In this document: positions 26,958 to 36,052 of the stretch, in pieces | Position numbering within the stretch: the first letter of the stretch is position 1 | How the letters are laid out: each line of letters starts with the position of its first letter | Assembly (NCBI RefSeq): GCF_039545135.1 | Contig: NZ_BAABRU010000030.1 | Span: 1 to 42,201, forward strand | From: Herpetosiphon gulosus | GTDB lineage: Bacteria; Chloroflexota; Chloroflexia; Chloroflexales; Herpetosiphonaceae | Reading direction: 5' to 3' | DNA length: 42,201 nt | Notes under the pieces: generated by a model | What the model was told of the DNA's origin: nothing | Databases searched by the model: none | Seen by the model: only the letters and a program-made list of their open reading frames with translations | Made by a program: the position numbers and the translations under genes

Positions 26958-27115
26958 CCTCGTTTTGATCTGGCAATGGGGTATGTATCCAGCATTTAAA
27001 AAATCGTGCCTATCTCAGACCGACGAACCGAGACTAGTGGGCTGTCTGTTGTCCGATCGAGCACCAACGCACGAAGTCACAATCGCCATTGATGGGCGAC
27101 AGGAAAGGAACTCTA

Positions 27116-28378
27116 ATGTCACGGTTGCCAAGTGTTGATGGAGATGAAGATGCATGGGGTGATATTCTTAACGAGTATCTCCTTGTCGGGCATCATCCTG
27201 ATGGAACCCATAAGACAGCGGTCTTCGGAATCTTCAATGTTCACGCTTTTGGGGCGATAGGCGATGGGGTTACCGATGACACCAGTGCCATTCAGGCCGC
27301 GTTGAATGCTGCGGCCCCCGTCGGCGGTGTTGTCTGGCTCACCCCTACTGCGCATGCCTATCGGTGTCATGGAGGACTGACCATCCCACCACATGTAACC
27401 CTTAAAGGCGGCTACAGTGGCATGCGGCGTGGCCTCCAGCTATGGGGTGAGGCGGCACGTGGCTCGACGCTCCATGTCTACACCACGGATGTCTTTCTGA
27501 CCATGAGTCATAACACCATTCTTGATGGGGTAGAAATTTTTTATCCCGAGCAGGTTACCCAAGGAACTCCCACACCCTACGGGTGGACGATTCTGGTTCC
27601 CTCGAATCAGCATGGAGTCACGATTCGAAACATCACCTGCCCAAACCCCTATCAACTGCTGTCAGTGAATGCTGATGGGATCTTGATTGATAGTATTCAA
27701 GGGTATCCACTGATGGTGGGCATAAAACTAGGTCGTGTTGCCGATGTGGCACGTATCACGAATATTCAATTCAATCCTAATGTCTGGGCTGCCGCTGGGG
27801 CATCGCTGCGGACGTGGGTTCAAACGACAGGCTTCTGTTTGGATATCGAGCAAGCGGAGGAGTTTATGGTCCAGAATTTCTTCGGCTATGGCTACCTTCG
27901 CGGCATCTGGTTCCGTGAGAATCTGAGTAGCACGGGATTCCCTGGCAGTTATGGCAGTATTAATAATTTTGGGTTTGATAGTGTACAAGAAGGCATTATC
28001 GTTGAAACCCGTGGTGTCTCCAATCGCCAAGGCGTTTCGCTGAGCAACGGTCGAATTATTCCCTTTGCCGGCACGGTTGGTGCACGCACAGGCATCAAAC
28101 TATCCGATACAGGGACACCCCAAGGACCCGCGTTGAGTATGAGCAATGTGAGCTTTTTTGGAGCGCATGAACGGTCTATCTGGATTCAGGCGAATTCTGG
28201 TGTGCGCATGACTATTCTGGGGGGGCAATCAACCGAATATACCAACGAGATGGTGCTGTGTGAAAGCGCAACAGGCGTGGTGCGCTTAGTGGGCGTTCGC
28301 TCGTTCAATGGCATCGGACCACGCATCAATAACCTTGGCGGTGGCAACGTGAGCGATACCGCACCGATGGCACTTTAG
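27116..28378 (+). CDS. Pectate-lyase-superfamily right-handed beta-helix protein, 420 aa
   Basis: ATG at 27116 follows AGGAAAGGAA. The N-terminus (MSRLPSVDGDEDAWGDILNEYLL, then HHPDGTHK) is a short motif known from tail-like and surface beta-helix proteins. It is followed by FGAIGDGVTDDTSAIQAALNAA, the hallmark opening of the Pectate_lyase_3 family (PF12708). The rest is a repetitive Gly/Asn/Ser-rich beta-helix. No signal peptide is visible. The role is probably binding or cleavage of polysaccharide, or a tail-spike-like function. It is outside the DISARM transcript. Confidence 0.8.
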   Translation: MSRLPSVDGDEDAWGDILNEYLLVGHHPDGTHKTAVFGIFNVHAFGAIGDGVTDDTSAIQAALNAAAPVGGVVWLTPTAHAYRCHGGLTIPPHVTLKGGYSGMRRGLQLWGEAARGSTLHVYTTDVFLTMSHNTILDGVEIFYPEQVTQGTPTPYGWTILVPSNQHGVTIRNITCPNPYQLLSVNADGILIDSIQGYPLMVGIKLGRVADVARITNIQFNPNVWAAAGASLRTWVQTTGFCLDIEQAEEFMVQNFFGYGYLRGIWFRENLSSTGFPGSYGSINNFGFDSVQEGIIVETRGVSNRQGVSLSNGRIIPFAGTVGARTGIKLSDTGTPQGPALSMSNVSFFGAHERSIWIQANSGVRMTILGGQSTEYTNEMVLCESATGVVRLVGVRSFNGIGPRINNLGGGNVSDTAPMAL

Positions 28379-28394
28379 GCAAAGGATGATAGCG

Positions 28395-28628
28395 ATGGAT
28401 TCCACAGCGAATAGTACGGCCTCCGTGTTGGGTAGGCGTGACTTCTTGAAACTCCTCTGCGTCTTGGCAGTTGCTCTTGAAACAACCACGGTAGAGGAAG
28501 TGTACAGCCATTCAGTTCCCCCCAAGCATCAGCGTGGCTCTGGCTACGGGGCTGGGCGCTATGGGCGCGGCAAGTATGGAAAATCACCTCCTTTGGAACG
28601 CGTCTTCATTCCACATGTCACAAAGTGA
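28395..28628 (+). CDS. Small Tat-signal protein, 77 aa
   Basis: ATG at 28395 with AAAGGA upstream. Residues 14-30 contain GRRDFLKLLCVLAVALE, a twin-arginine export motif followed by a hydrophobic stretch. The mature part is Gly-, Tyr- and Lys-rich (GSGYGAGRYGRGKYGKS). It lies 16 bp after the beta-helix gene and is likely in the same transcript. Its function is unknown; Tat-dependent export of a small basic peptide is the clear inference. Confidence 0.6.
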   Translation: MDSTANSTASVLGRRDFLKLLCVLAVALETTTVEEVYSHSVPPKHQRGSGYGAGRYGRGKYGKSPPLERVFIPHVTK

Positions 28629-28870
28629 GATGGTGGCGTGATTCGCCTATACGCATCGTGTGAGCGAGTACGTGATCATGGACGCGGATTACCATGTGTT
28701 GGAGGATGCGATAATGCGTTTCTACGACCGCCTACGCTGGAAACTTGGCTGGCCGAGCATGCCGATCATTGATGCATCTTTGGTCATGAGCGTGGTAGAT
28801 AACTGCGCATCAACAATGATCAGCAACGATTTATTTGCGGCGAATCGACTATGGAAATAAACCAACCACA

Positions 28871-29036
28871 CTAAGCCATTGCCTTGGTACCATATACCGA
28901 TCATTGCACATGGCAGTCTTACCCAAGGATTCGTCACTTTTTCATCATCATTAAGGTGTATTTACGCCATTGCAATAGGGTAAAACTGCTCTGCCAACGG
29001 GAGTGATCGGTATATGGTACCCACCTATTGACTTAG
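28871..29036. repeat. MITE-like inverted-repeat element
   Basis: GGTACCATATACCGATCA at 28886-28903 is exactly inverted at 29004-29021. Pairing extends imperfectly on both sides: CTAAG near 28871 with CTTAG at 29032-29036, and inner GGCAG with CTGCC. The total is about 166 bp with no coding capacity. The 11-mer CTAAGCCATTG at its left edge recurs at about 38334. The stretch from 28629 to 28870 shows no supportable gene. Confidence 0.6.
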
Positions 29037-29350
29037 CTTGAACCAACTCCTTGTTTATACCATTTTTTGGTCAAGAACGAAGAGTATTTACTCATTAGCG
29101 ATAGAATGGATTGATACATCATCCGTAAATTATGGTTTATGAGTCGTAATAGCGGCAGATCAAACCTGGGATCTACGGCTCGTTTTATTTTAATATTTAC
29201 TGCTGGTGAAGTCCATAAAATCCTAGAAAATGAATATTTATATTGACAGTTGGTATATAGTTTATTCACGAGCATCTATACCACATAGGGTTATTATCGC
29301 CATTGTCTGATCTTCATTCCTCTCATCCATTACCGAGAAGGAGTTGTCAG
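29037..29350. other. AT-rich intergenic region
   Basis: 314 bp with no gene I can support. It is clearly more AT-rich than the island average and precedes the HTH-TPR gene, so it likely holds that gene's promoter; no single clear -35/-10 pair was found. Confidence 0.4.
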
Positions 29351-30607
29351 GTGTCTACATTCTTTCGTTCATTGATGCGCCACGGCTTTCTGCGTCCAAT
29401 GAGAATTAGCCCGCCACAAAAAGAGATCGAGGATTATGGGCGAGAACACCAAGCAATGCTTACACGCTACCGAGAGCGGGCCGGATTAACCCAACATGCG
29501 TTAGGCGTAGGCCTTGGTGTAACAGATGCTTATATTGTACAGTTGGAGGAAAAGCAGGGACAAGTTCTCCAAGAACAGTATGTTGATAAATTTTGTAGTA
29601 CCGTTAAGCTGTCGCCAGACGAGGCGCTCTCTTTCGATCTCATCCGAAAAGCTGCGCAAGGCGATGAATTCGCCATGCATCGTCTTACAGAACGAGCAGT
29701 AAAGATCAGTTGGCGACCCCATGGAGGAAAAATCGTTGCATGGGGTGTTTGTGTTGCCCTTGTGATCGGATATGGGATTGTATTGCAAGGTAACAGCGTA
29801 TGGGGCAATATGTATCAGGATTCCCAACCATCATTACTCCCTGTAACGCCACCCTTAGCCCATGCCACCGTTATTATCCCAATACCCGTGGTTGTCCCCT
29901 ATATTGCCTCGTCACCATCACCCGATGCAAATGGGACAAAGCCTCAGGATTCGCCAATACCGCCTCTGACATCGATCCCTGTTACTCCAACAAGGTTGGT
30001 GAGTGACATTCCACCAGACAATTCGAATACAAATCAGCGTACAAGGAGTCCTGCTCCGACCGCAACCAAAGAACCGAACTTCGATAGAAGCGCCATTATT
30101 GCGTGGAAAGATATGGCAGATCAGCTCTATCGGGATGAAGATTATGCCAAATCGCTTGAATATTATCAACAAATACTTGCTGCTAATATGCCGACTCTTA
30201 CCATCGAGCATCCTGATTTATTCTTCTATGTAAATGTATATATTAGTGTTTGTAATATCTATTTCAAACAGCGTGATTATAATAATACACTTTTGTATTG
30301 TAATAACGTGATTAAATATACCCCTGATGTGACTGGAAATTATGGTGTTATTGGAAATGCGTATATTATCATTGGTTACACCTACTATTTTTTAAGTGAT
30401 TATAATTCTTCAATTGATACGTTTTCAAAGGTTATACAATTGATGGAAAAAGATTCTGTTGGATATTACGGGCTAGCCATTAATTTTATTGAAACAAACG
30501 CTATATCAGAAGCAAAAAATAATTTCCAACGATGTATTGATGAGAATAGTGATCAGACGATTGTTGCTGAATGTCGATTATTGTTGGCTGGACTAGTAAA
30601 TCGCTAG
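29351..30607 (+). CDS. HTH - transmembrane - TPR protein, 418 aa
   Basis: GTG at 29351 is chosen because AGAAGGAG ends 8 bp upstream; an in-frame TTG at 29303 has none. Residues about 40-95 form an XRE-type helix-turn-helix (RERAGLTQHALGVGLGVTDAYIVQLEE). Near 135-155 is one membrane segment (IVAWGVCVALVIGYGIVLQG). A Pro/Thr/Ser-rich linker follows, and from about 255 to the end are TPR-like repeats (YRDEDYAKSLEYYQQIL, FKQRDYNNTLLYCNNVI, SDYNSSIDTFSKVIQLM). The TPR part is much more AT-rich than the HTH part, suggesting separate origins. Likely a membrane-bound one-component sensor. Confidence 0.75.
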   Translation: MSTFFRSLMRHGFLRPMRISPPQKEIEDYGREHQAMLTRYRERAGLTQHALGVGLGVTDAYIVQLEEKQGQVLQEQYVDKFCSTVKLSPDEALSFDLIRKAAQGDEFAMHRLTERAVKISWRPHGGKIVAWGVCVALVIGYGIVLQGNSVWGNMYQDSQPSLLPVTPPLAHATVIIPIPVVVPYIASSPSPDANGTKPQDSPIPPLTSIPVTPTRLVSDIPPDNSNTNQRTRSPAPTATKEPNFDRSAIIAWKDMADQLYRDEDYAKSLEYYQQILAANMPTLTIEHPDLFFYVNVYISVCNIYFKQRDYNNTLLYCNNVIKYTPDVTGNYGVIGNAYIIIGYTYYFLSDYNSSIDTFSKVIQLMEKDSVGYYGLAINFIETNAISEAKNNFQRCIDENSDQTIVAECRLLLAGLVNR

Positions 30608-30940
30608 GGGTAGGATATCGACCTGCTACTGACGTTTTGGTTAACAGTTATGATCGAACTCCAGTGCTGCATAAATTAAGCAACACTTACGACGGAAGTA
30701 ATTGAATTGGTTGGGATAGGAGCCTACGGGCCGAAGCTCAGTTCTGATTCGGACGAGCGGACAAGACCATTCATGTTCATAAGGAGCTTTCTATTACTAC
30801 TAGGTGCATGATACTTTATTTGTTGGTCAACAATCTGTAGCTGATCACGAATCTTGGTGGGTGAATTAGGCTTTACATTAACACGTCATTCCTCTACACC
30901 CAAACCAGAGTTGCCCCACGGATGAAGAAAGGTTGTTTGT
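30608..30940. other. Intergenic region upstream of the NACHT gene
   Basis: 333 bp without a supportable gene. No hairpin with a T-run and no strong promoter pair was recognised. Confidence 0.4.
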
Positions 30941-33853
30941 ATGGCTGCTATTACCACTAGTTCAGTCAACGTCGATCATTCTGAGTTGTATGGCCCGGTC
31001 GTTGGGGTCAATTTAGGCACGATTCTCTATGGTCGCCCACCAGACGATGTTGAGCGCAAACGCTTGGTGTACTACTTGGATCAGGTAACGAAAAGCCACA
31101 ATACGATGCGCGTGGTTGGGGTTGATTCGGCGCACCTTAAATCGGGCATTGATTTAGCGTCGGTGTATATGATGCTGGCAGTGCAGGGCCGTTATCGGGT
31201 GGTACGCCCACTCACAGAGGAAGAAATTGCGACCTATCATCAGCAGCGATTGAAACTTCTCGAAGAACTAAGCGCTGATCGCTGTTTACCGGATCACGCA
31301 ATTGTTACTGTTAACCGTGATCGATCCGGTGGATTAGCCTTGTTTCGCGCTGAACTTGCAACTGAGACGGTCTTGGAACACCAGCACCTTGTCTTATGCG
31401 GTGCACCGGGGAGCGGGAAATCGACCTTTGCCAAACATTTGGTGTGGGCATTGGCGCAACGAGGGCTTGATCAGATTAACCGACAGACCAGCTTGCTTGG
31501 CTGGAATGATCAACGCCGTTTGTTGCCAGTATTGATACCGTTGCGCAAAATATCAGGCGCGTTGGTTGGTAAAGATTTAGGATTGAATGGCACACCACAC
31601 ATCGGACTGCTGCTCGATGCGGTGTCCGCCCATCTTCATGATCAATATGGGCTAACACATCCGCCTGAGCTATTAGAGGCTGGCTTGGCTCGCTCGATGA
31701 AGGTATTGTTCGTGTTTGATGGATTGGATGAAGTGCCACTTGAATCCAATATGCAGAGTATTGATCGCCGATCACTGTTGACTTTTTTGCGTTTGTTTGC
31801 AAATTGTTATAATGCACGCGTCCTTATTACCTGTCGCTCACGGGCATGGACGGAAGAGTATGACCATATTACCCAATGGCCGATGGCCGAATTAGCTCCC
31901 CTGAGCGGCGGTCAAATTTCCCAGTTTATCAATGATTGGTTTCCTCAGTTGCATACTAAAGGTCTCATTGACCGTGAGGCCATTGAGCGCTATAGCTACC
32001 GCTTATTGCAAGCCTTGCACGACCCCCTCCGCAAGAAATTACGTGCCATGGCCGAAAATCCGTTGTTGCTGAGTATGATGATTTTTGTGCTGGCGAAAAA
32101 GGGGATCTTGCCCCGCGACCGTCATAGCCTGTACGAAGATATCTTAAAGCAGCTGTTGGGCGAATGGGATACCGCTAGTCGCGATGGTCAGAATTTGGGA
32201 CAGGCAATTGGCGATGAACGTATTACTGGTGAGGAGTTACGTGATCAAGTCTTCGATCGGCTGTGTTATCAGGCGCATTTAACGACCACGTCAGTGGATG
32301 GCCGTGGGCGGATTCCAAGCCGTGAGCTGAAAGCAGACTTGATGGAATATTTTGCCCGGGTCAATGTGGCCGACCCCTATCGGGCAGCGGAACGCTGTAT
32401 TGCCTATATCGATCAGTGTAGTGGCTTGCTTCAGCCAGAGGATGCGGGTAATGTGTATGCCTTTGCGCACGTGACCCTGCAAGAGCATAGCGCCGGTCGC
32501 CACCTGTTGTTGTATGAATCGCTCGATCAATTGTTGTCCTTGCGTCGCGATGATCGCTGGCGTGAGCCGATCTTTTTAGGGGTTGGGTGTCTGACGAAAG
32601 CAAGTCTTGGGAGTGCAAAAATTGAACAAGTCCTGACCGCGTTGGTTGATCCTGATGCCTATGAAGCCGGAGCTATGCATCAGTATGACTGGTATCGCGA
32701 TTTGATTTTGGCGGCTGAGTTGGGAGCCGATTGCGATTGGGGCTTGTTGCGTGGCAAGCAGATCAAGGTTGATCGGATTCAGCGACGGCTACGGGAAGGC
32801 CTCGTCAAACTGCTTGAAGACCATGTCCATGCGCAAGCCGCGCTCGATTATGCGCAAGGCCAAGCGATGGAGCCAGCACCGTTGTTGGTGCAAGAGCGTC
32901 AAAAGGCAGCCGAACTGTTGGCCGGGTTGGGTGACCCGCGCTACCCGGTGAGCATCGAGCAATGGCACCAAGCAACGCGCGAGCTTTCGCAGCAGTTTGG
33001 CCGTGAGGGTTTGCACTACTGGCGGTATGTCCCTGCGGGTCGCTATCAGGTCGGCGGATGGAATGACCAAGAACAGCCGATCTCCGTTGAGCTTCAGTCC
33101 TACTGGGTCGGGCGCTTGATGATCACGGTGGAGCAATATCGGGCGTTTATGGAGGCAGGCGGCTATAGTAACGATGCCTGGTGGACGGATCATGGCTGTG
33201 CGTATAAAAAGAAGCATGCACGAACGGAACCAAACTGGTGGAAACCGCAAACTGAACAGGAATATCTGAATCAGCCGGTGTATGGCATCATGTGGTATGA
33301 GGCTGTAGCCTATTGTCAATGGCTGAATCAACAACTTGTGACACTGTTACCACACGGGTATCGTATTTGTCTGGCCAGCGAGGTGGAATGGGAAGTTTCT
33401 GCCTATAACGCTCATGGCCAACGCCAATCCTACCCTTGGGGCGAACAGCCAGCCACACCGGAACATGCGGTCTATGATTGGAGCAAGGAAACCCGCCCCT
33501 TATCCGTTGGTTTAGGATTGCTTGGCCAAGCTGCTTGTGGGGTTCTGGATAGTGTTGGCAATTTGTGGGAATGGACTGCCACTCCATATCAGGGGGAACG
33601 TATTGGGGAAGTACAAGCCGTTAAGGATAGTGACAATAGGATGATAATGCGTGGTGGTGGCTCATATTATGAAAATAGGATAAATGTTCTTTGTGCGGCG
33701 CGTCATGGGGGTATTCCTGATTACACCTACGGCAACCAAGGATTTCGTTGTATTCTCGCTCCTCGTTCATCGGTTCGCAATGCTGAATACTGGGTGTTGT
33801 CTAACCATGGTAACTGGGCGGAACGTATTATGGTTCATATCTTTAAGGGGTGA
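30941..33853 (+). CDS. NACHT ATPase fused to a C-terminal SUMF1/FGE-like domain, 970 aa
   Basis: A STAND-type NTPase. Walker A is GAPGSGKS (154-161) and Walker B is LFVFDGLDEVP (about 257-267); a Sensor-like TCRSRAWTEEY follows, then a helical winged region. From about 690 to 950 is a formylglycine-generating-enzyme-like domain (YVPAGRYQVGGWN, WVGRLMITVEQYRAFMEAGG, PVYGIMWYEAVAYCQWLN, NLWEWTATPY, RGGGSYYE). The N-terminal 90 residues (GPVVGVNLGTILYG) have no known domain. Bacterial NACHT proteins are established anti-phage sensors, with FGE-like parts probably serving recognition. ATG at 30941 follows AAGAAAGG. A long hairpin lies just after the stop. Confidence 0.88.
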   Translation: MAAITTSSVNVDHSELYGPVVGVNLGTILYGRPPDDVERKRLVYYLDQVTKSHNTMRVVGVDSAHLKSGIDLASVYMMLAVQGRYRVVRPLTEEEIATYHQQRLKLLEELSADRCLPDHAIVTVNRDRSGGLALFRAELATETVLEHQHLVLCGAPGSGKSTFAKHLVWALAQRGLDQINRQTSLLGWNDQRRLLPVLIPLRKISGALVGKDLGLNGTPHIGLLLDAVSAHLHDQYGLTHPPELLEAGLARSMKVLFVFDGLDEVPLESNMQSIDRRSLLTFLRLFANCYNARVLITCRSRAWTEEYDHITQWPMAELAPLSGGQISQFINDWFPQLHTKGLIDREAIERYSYRLLQALHDPLRKKLRAMAENPLLLSMMIFVLAKKGILPRDRHSLYEDILKQLLGEWDTASRDGQNLGQAIGDERITGEELRDQVFDRLCYQAHLTTTSVDGRGRIPSRELKADLMEYFARVNVADPYRAAERCIAYIDQCSGLLQPEDAGNVYAFAHVTLQEHSAGRHLLLYESLDQLLSLRRDDRWREPIFLGVGCLTKASLGSAKIEQVLTALVDPDAYEAGAMHQYDWYRDLILAAELGADCDWGLLRGKQIKVDRIQRRLREGLVKLLEDHVHAQAALDYAQGQAMEPAPLLVQERQKAAELLAGLGDPRYPVSIEQWHQATRELSQQFGREGLHYWRYVPAGRYQVGGWNDQEQPISVELQSYWVGRLMITVEQYRAFMEAGGYSNDAWWTDHGCAYKKKHARTEPNWWKPQTEQEYLNQPVYGIMWYEAVAYCQWLNQQLVTLLPHGYRICLASEVEWEVSAYNAHGQRQSYPWGEQPATPEHAVYDWSKETRPLSVGLGLLGQAACGVLDSVGNLWEWTATPYQGERIGEVQAVKDSDNRMIMRGGGSYYENRINVLCAARHGGIPDYTYGNQGFRCILAPRSSVRNAEYWVLSNHGNWAERIMVHIFKG

Positions 33854-33857
33854 GGAC

Positions 33858-33932
33858 AAGCTTGACTCTCCTAAGTAACTAATGTAATGGTCGTGGAGAC
33901 GATCGCACCAGTTACCTAGGAGAGTCAAGCTT
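33858..33932. repeat. Long inverted repeat after the NACHT gene (terminator or MITE)
   Basis: AAGCTTGACTCTCCTAAGTA... at 33858-33880 pairs with 33910-33932 over 23 bp with one mismatch and a 29-nt loop. It starts 5 bp after the stop codon. It lacks a T-run, so an ordinary Rho-independent terminator is not certain; the near-perfect arms would also suit a small mobile repeat. Confidence 0.75.
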
Positions 33933-34464
33933 CGGTTTGGGCCTAGCTGATCTAATTTATCGGACGGTGTGCTCAACCAAGACTTGCGACGCTTATGGTT
34001 AAGGACTAACTCAACGTTGTGATCTCACCTTGGCTGATAGTCGTTGTATCGAGTTAAGACCGATGATAGCGAAGGATTGGTGAGTACATCGGTAGTTGCG
34101 GTTGATCTGGGAATCGATGATGGGATAGTCAAATGCTCTTTGCACACCCATCGTCATTCAAGATACGGCAGGCAGCGCTCGATCAGCGTTTATTCTTATC
34201 GCCGTTTATTAGACCCAGAAGATTAAGCCCTGCAATAGCTCTTTGACCATTACAGATTCGTGTTTTTAAAGGCGATATTCCATAATGCATAAAAATGAGC
34301 ATTAATTCATACTGAAGATCGATCGAAAAGGGTTAATAGATATCAACTTTCATTAATTTTCTTGACATAATTTATAGATCCTTCATGCAGGGAATTTTTC
34401 AACGCCCATGCCAAAAATCGCCTGTATGTGGCTCTGGAGAGGATGAACCTAAAAGGAGTCAATC
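33933..34464. other. Intergenic region, no supportable gene
   Basis: About 530 bp. A 60-codon frame at 34044-34226 lacks a ribosome-binding site. The right half is AT-rich and contains TTGACA at 34362-34367 without a good -10 at 16-18 bp. AAAAGGAG at its end serves the next gene. Confidence 0.4.
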
Positions 34465-34695
34465 ATGCAGAAAGCTGAAGCATTAGCACAGATTGAATTG
34501 ATCATTGACGACTTGTCGAATGGCGAATTATTCGATGCGGTGGGTGAAGATGGCTATTTATTGCTCCGCGAGGCGTTGGAAGTGGTGCAATTGGCCTTGC
34601 AGGGGCGGCTGTTACCGAGCGAGGCCCATCGGCATGTGTTGATGGATATCATTAATCAGCAATTGACCAACCCACCTGATGCGTTCCCGAATTGA
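34465..34695 (+). CDS. Small acidic helical protein, 76 aa
   Basis: AAAAGGAG precedes the ATG at 34465. The product is acidic and leucine-rich (IELIIDDLSNGELFDAVGED, LLLREALEVVQLALQGRLLP) and probably all-helical. It lies 88 bp upstream of the CoiA-like gene and points the same way. No family recognised. Confidence 0.6.
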   Translation: MQKAEALAQIELIIDDLSNGELFDAVGEDGYLLLREALEVVQLALQGRLLPSEAHRHVLMDIINQQLTNPPDAFPN

Positions 34696-34783
34696 TGGGC
34701 GAATCACGATCAGAACGAGGGTATCGGTAGGATTGCATTACCGCGCTTCGTGTGCTGACCATCGTGCTGGAGGAACCGCTACG

Positions 34784-35989
34784 ATGACCCATAGGATTGA
34801 TGAACCACAATGGGTATTAGTTAATGAAACCCTACATGCGCTTGCTGATTTTGCTCACCTGCCCCCAAGCCAGCGCCCAGCCGCTATCTGCCCCGTGTGC
34901 CGTGAACCGGTATTGCTCAAGCTCGGGAGCAAGCGCACCCATCATTATGCCCATTATACCGGGGCGACCTGTGCCACAACGAACCCTGAAACCGCCCTCC
35001 ACTTAAATACCAAATGTTATCTTGCTACGCAGCTGCGGAATGCCACAGCGCTGCGGATTGCGATCCCATGTCAGAATCGCTGTGGTGCATCGTCACGGCG
35101 ACCGTGGTTACAGCAGTGGGATACGGTTGCGATTGAATATCGCATGGATAGTTATCGCCCCGATATCGCACTCATCCGTCAGGGGAAGGTGATTGGGGCA
35201 ATTGAGGTCGTGGTGACCCATCCTGTTGATGAGGTCAAGCAAGCCTATTTTGCCCAAGAGGCTGTCGAGTGGATTGAGGTTGCTGGCAATGCGCGACTTT
35301 ATGAGGCGAAGGTTCCATGGCGGGCGGAAGACCCACTCCTGATTATCGAAGGGCGCGGCAGCCCGCCACGCTGGATGTGTAAGCGCTGTCAAGCCGCTGA
35401 AGCTGCCGCGCAGCGGGCAGCACAGAAGGCCCAGATCGCACTGCTGGCCGCGCAAGCACAGAAGGCCGTTGCCGAAGAGAAGGCACAGGCCGCACTGTTG
35501 GCTGCGCAAGAGCGGGAAGCCGTTGCCAAAGAAAAAGCGCAAGCCGCACAAGCGCAGAAAGCCGCTGCCGAAGAAACGATGCTGTCTGTGCAAGGAAAGC
35601 CTAATCGACAAGAAATCCAGTTCGTTAAGCTGATCGATTTTTATTTTCCGGCGGGGAAGAAAGTCCGTGAGGTCTATTACATTCTGCATCATTATCACAA
35701 GCATGTCGTGACCCAAATCGTGCTTACGACCGCCAACGGAGAGGTGATAGTGCATGCAGGTGCATCACAATCGAAATCCACCATTAAGAACGGGCTTTTT
35801 ATCTATTTGCAACGACATGTCAAACGCTATCTTGAGCAAGCGCAGCCCATAACGCATGATGCATCGCTGGGGTGGCAACGCTGGGTGGATGAGGTGCCAT
35901 TTGTGGCCACGGATACGAATCGGTTTCCGTTTCGCTATGTGTGGGATGCAGCCCAACAGGCATGGGTCGATGCTCGACCCGCGCAGTAA
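34784..35989 (+). CDS. CoiA-like protein with a coiled-coil insert, 401 aa
   Basis: ATG at 34784 is preceded by GGAGGA. The N-terminal zinc domain has CPVC (C36, C39) and HHYAHYTGATC (residues 53-63), the pattern also seen in the gene at 4112. A CoiA-type nuclease core follows, RPDIAL (D127) and GAIEVVVTH (E141), consistent with a PD-(D/E)XK fold. Residues about 205-265 are an Ala/Glu/Lys/Gln repeat (KAQAALLAAQEREAVAKEKA), a long coiled coil. The last 120 residues are a separate alpha/beta domain. CoiA acts on incoming single-stranded DNA during transformation; the role of this longer form is unknown. Confidence 0.72.
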   Translation: MTHRIDEPQWVLVNETLHALADFAHLPPSQRPAAICPVCREPVLLKLGSKRTHHYAHYTGATCATTNPETALHLNTKCYLATQLRNATALRIAIPCQNRCGASSRRPWLQQWDTVAIEYRMDSYRPDIALIRQGKVIGAIEVVVTHPVDEVKQAYFAQEAVEWIEVAGNARLYEAKVPWRAEDPLLIIEGRGSPPRWMCKRCQAAEAAAQRAAQKAQIALLAAQAQKAVAEEKAQAALLAAQEREAVAKEKAQAAQAQKAAAEETMLSVQGKPNRQEIQFVKLIDFYFPAGKKVREVYYILHHYHKHVVTQIVLTTANGEVIVHAGASQSKSTIKNGLFIYLQRHVKRYLEQAQPITHDASLGWQRWVDEVPFVATDTNRFPFRYVWDAAQQAWVDARPAQ

Positions 35990-36052
35990 CGGAATGGTGG
36001 CTGTAGGGCAACTGCGATGAAGATTGTTTCGGTATAGCTAGGAGCACATGTG

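Noticed and set aside
26939-26965. Terminator after drmC
   Set aside because: Only a 4-bp stem before GTTTT; too weak to list as a feature.
28660-28860. 66-codon frame with GTG start
   Set aside because: No ribosome-binding site, no motif, next to an inverted-repeat element; probably chance.
29033-29275. 80-codon minus-strand frame in the AT-rich gap
   Set aside because: No start signal and no family likeness; AT-rich spacer sequence.
34044-34226. 60-codon frame in the gap after the NACHT gene
   Set aside because: No ribosome-binding site and no recognisable family.
35108-35755. Antisense frame across the CoiA-like gene
   Set aside because: It runs opposite the Ala/Lys coiled-coil repeat, so its Cys/Leu/Phe repeats are a reflection of that repeat.
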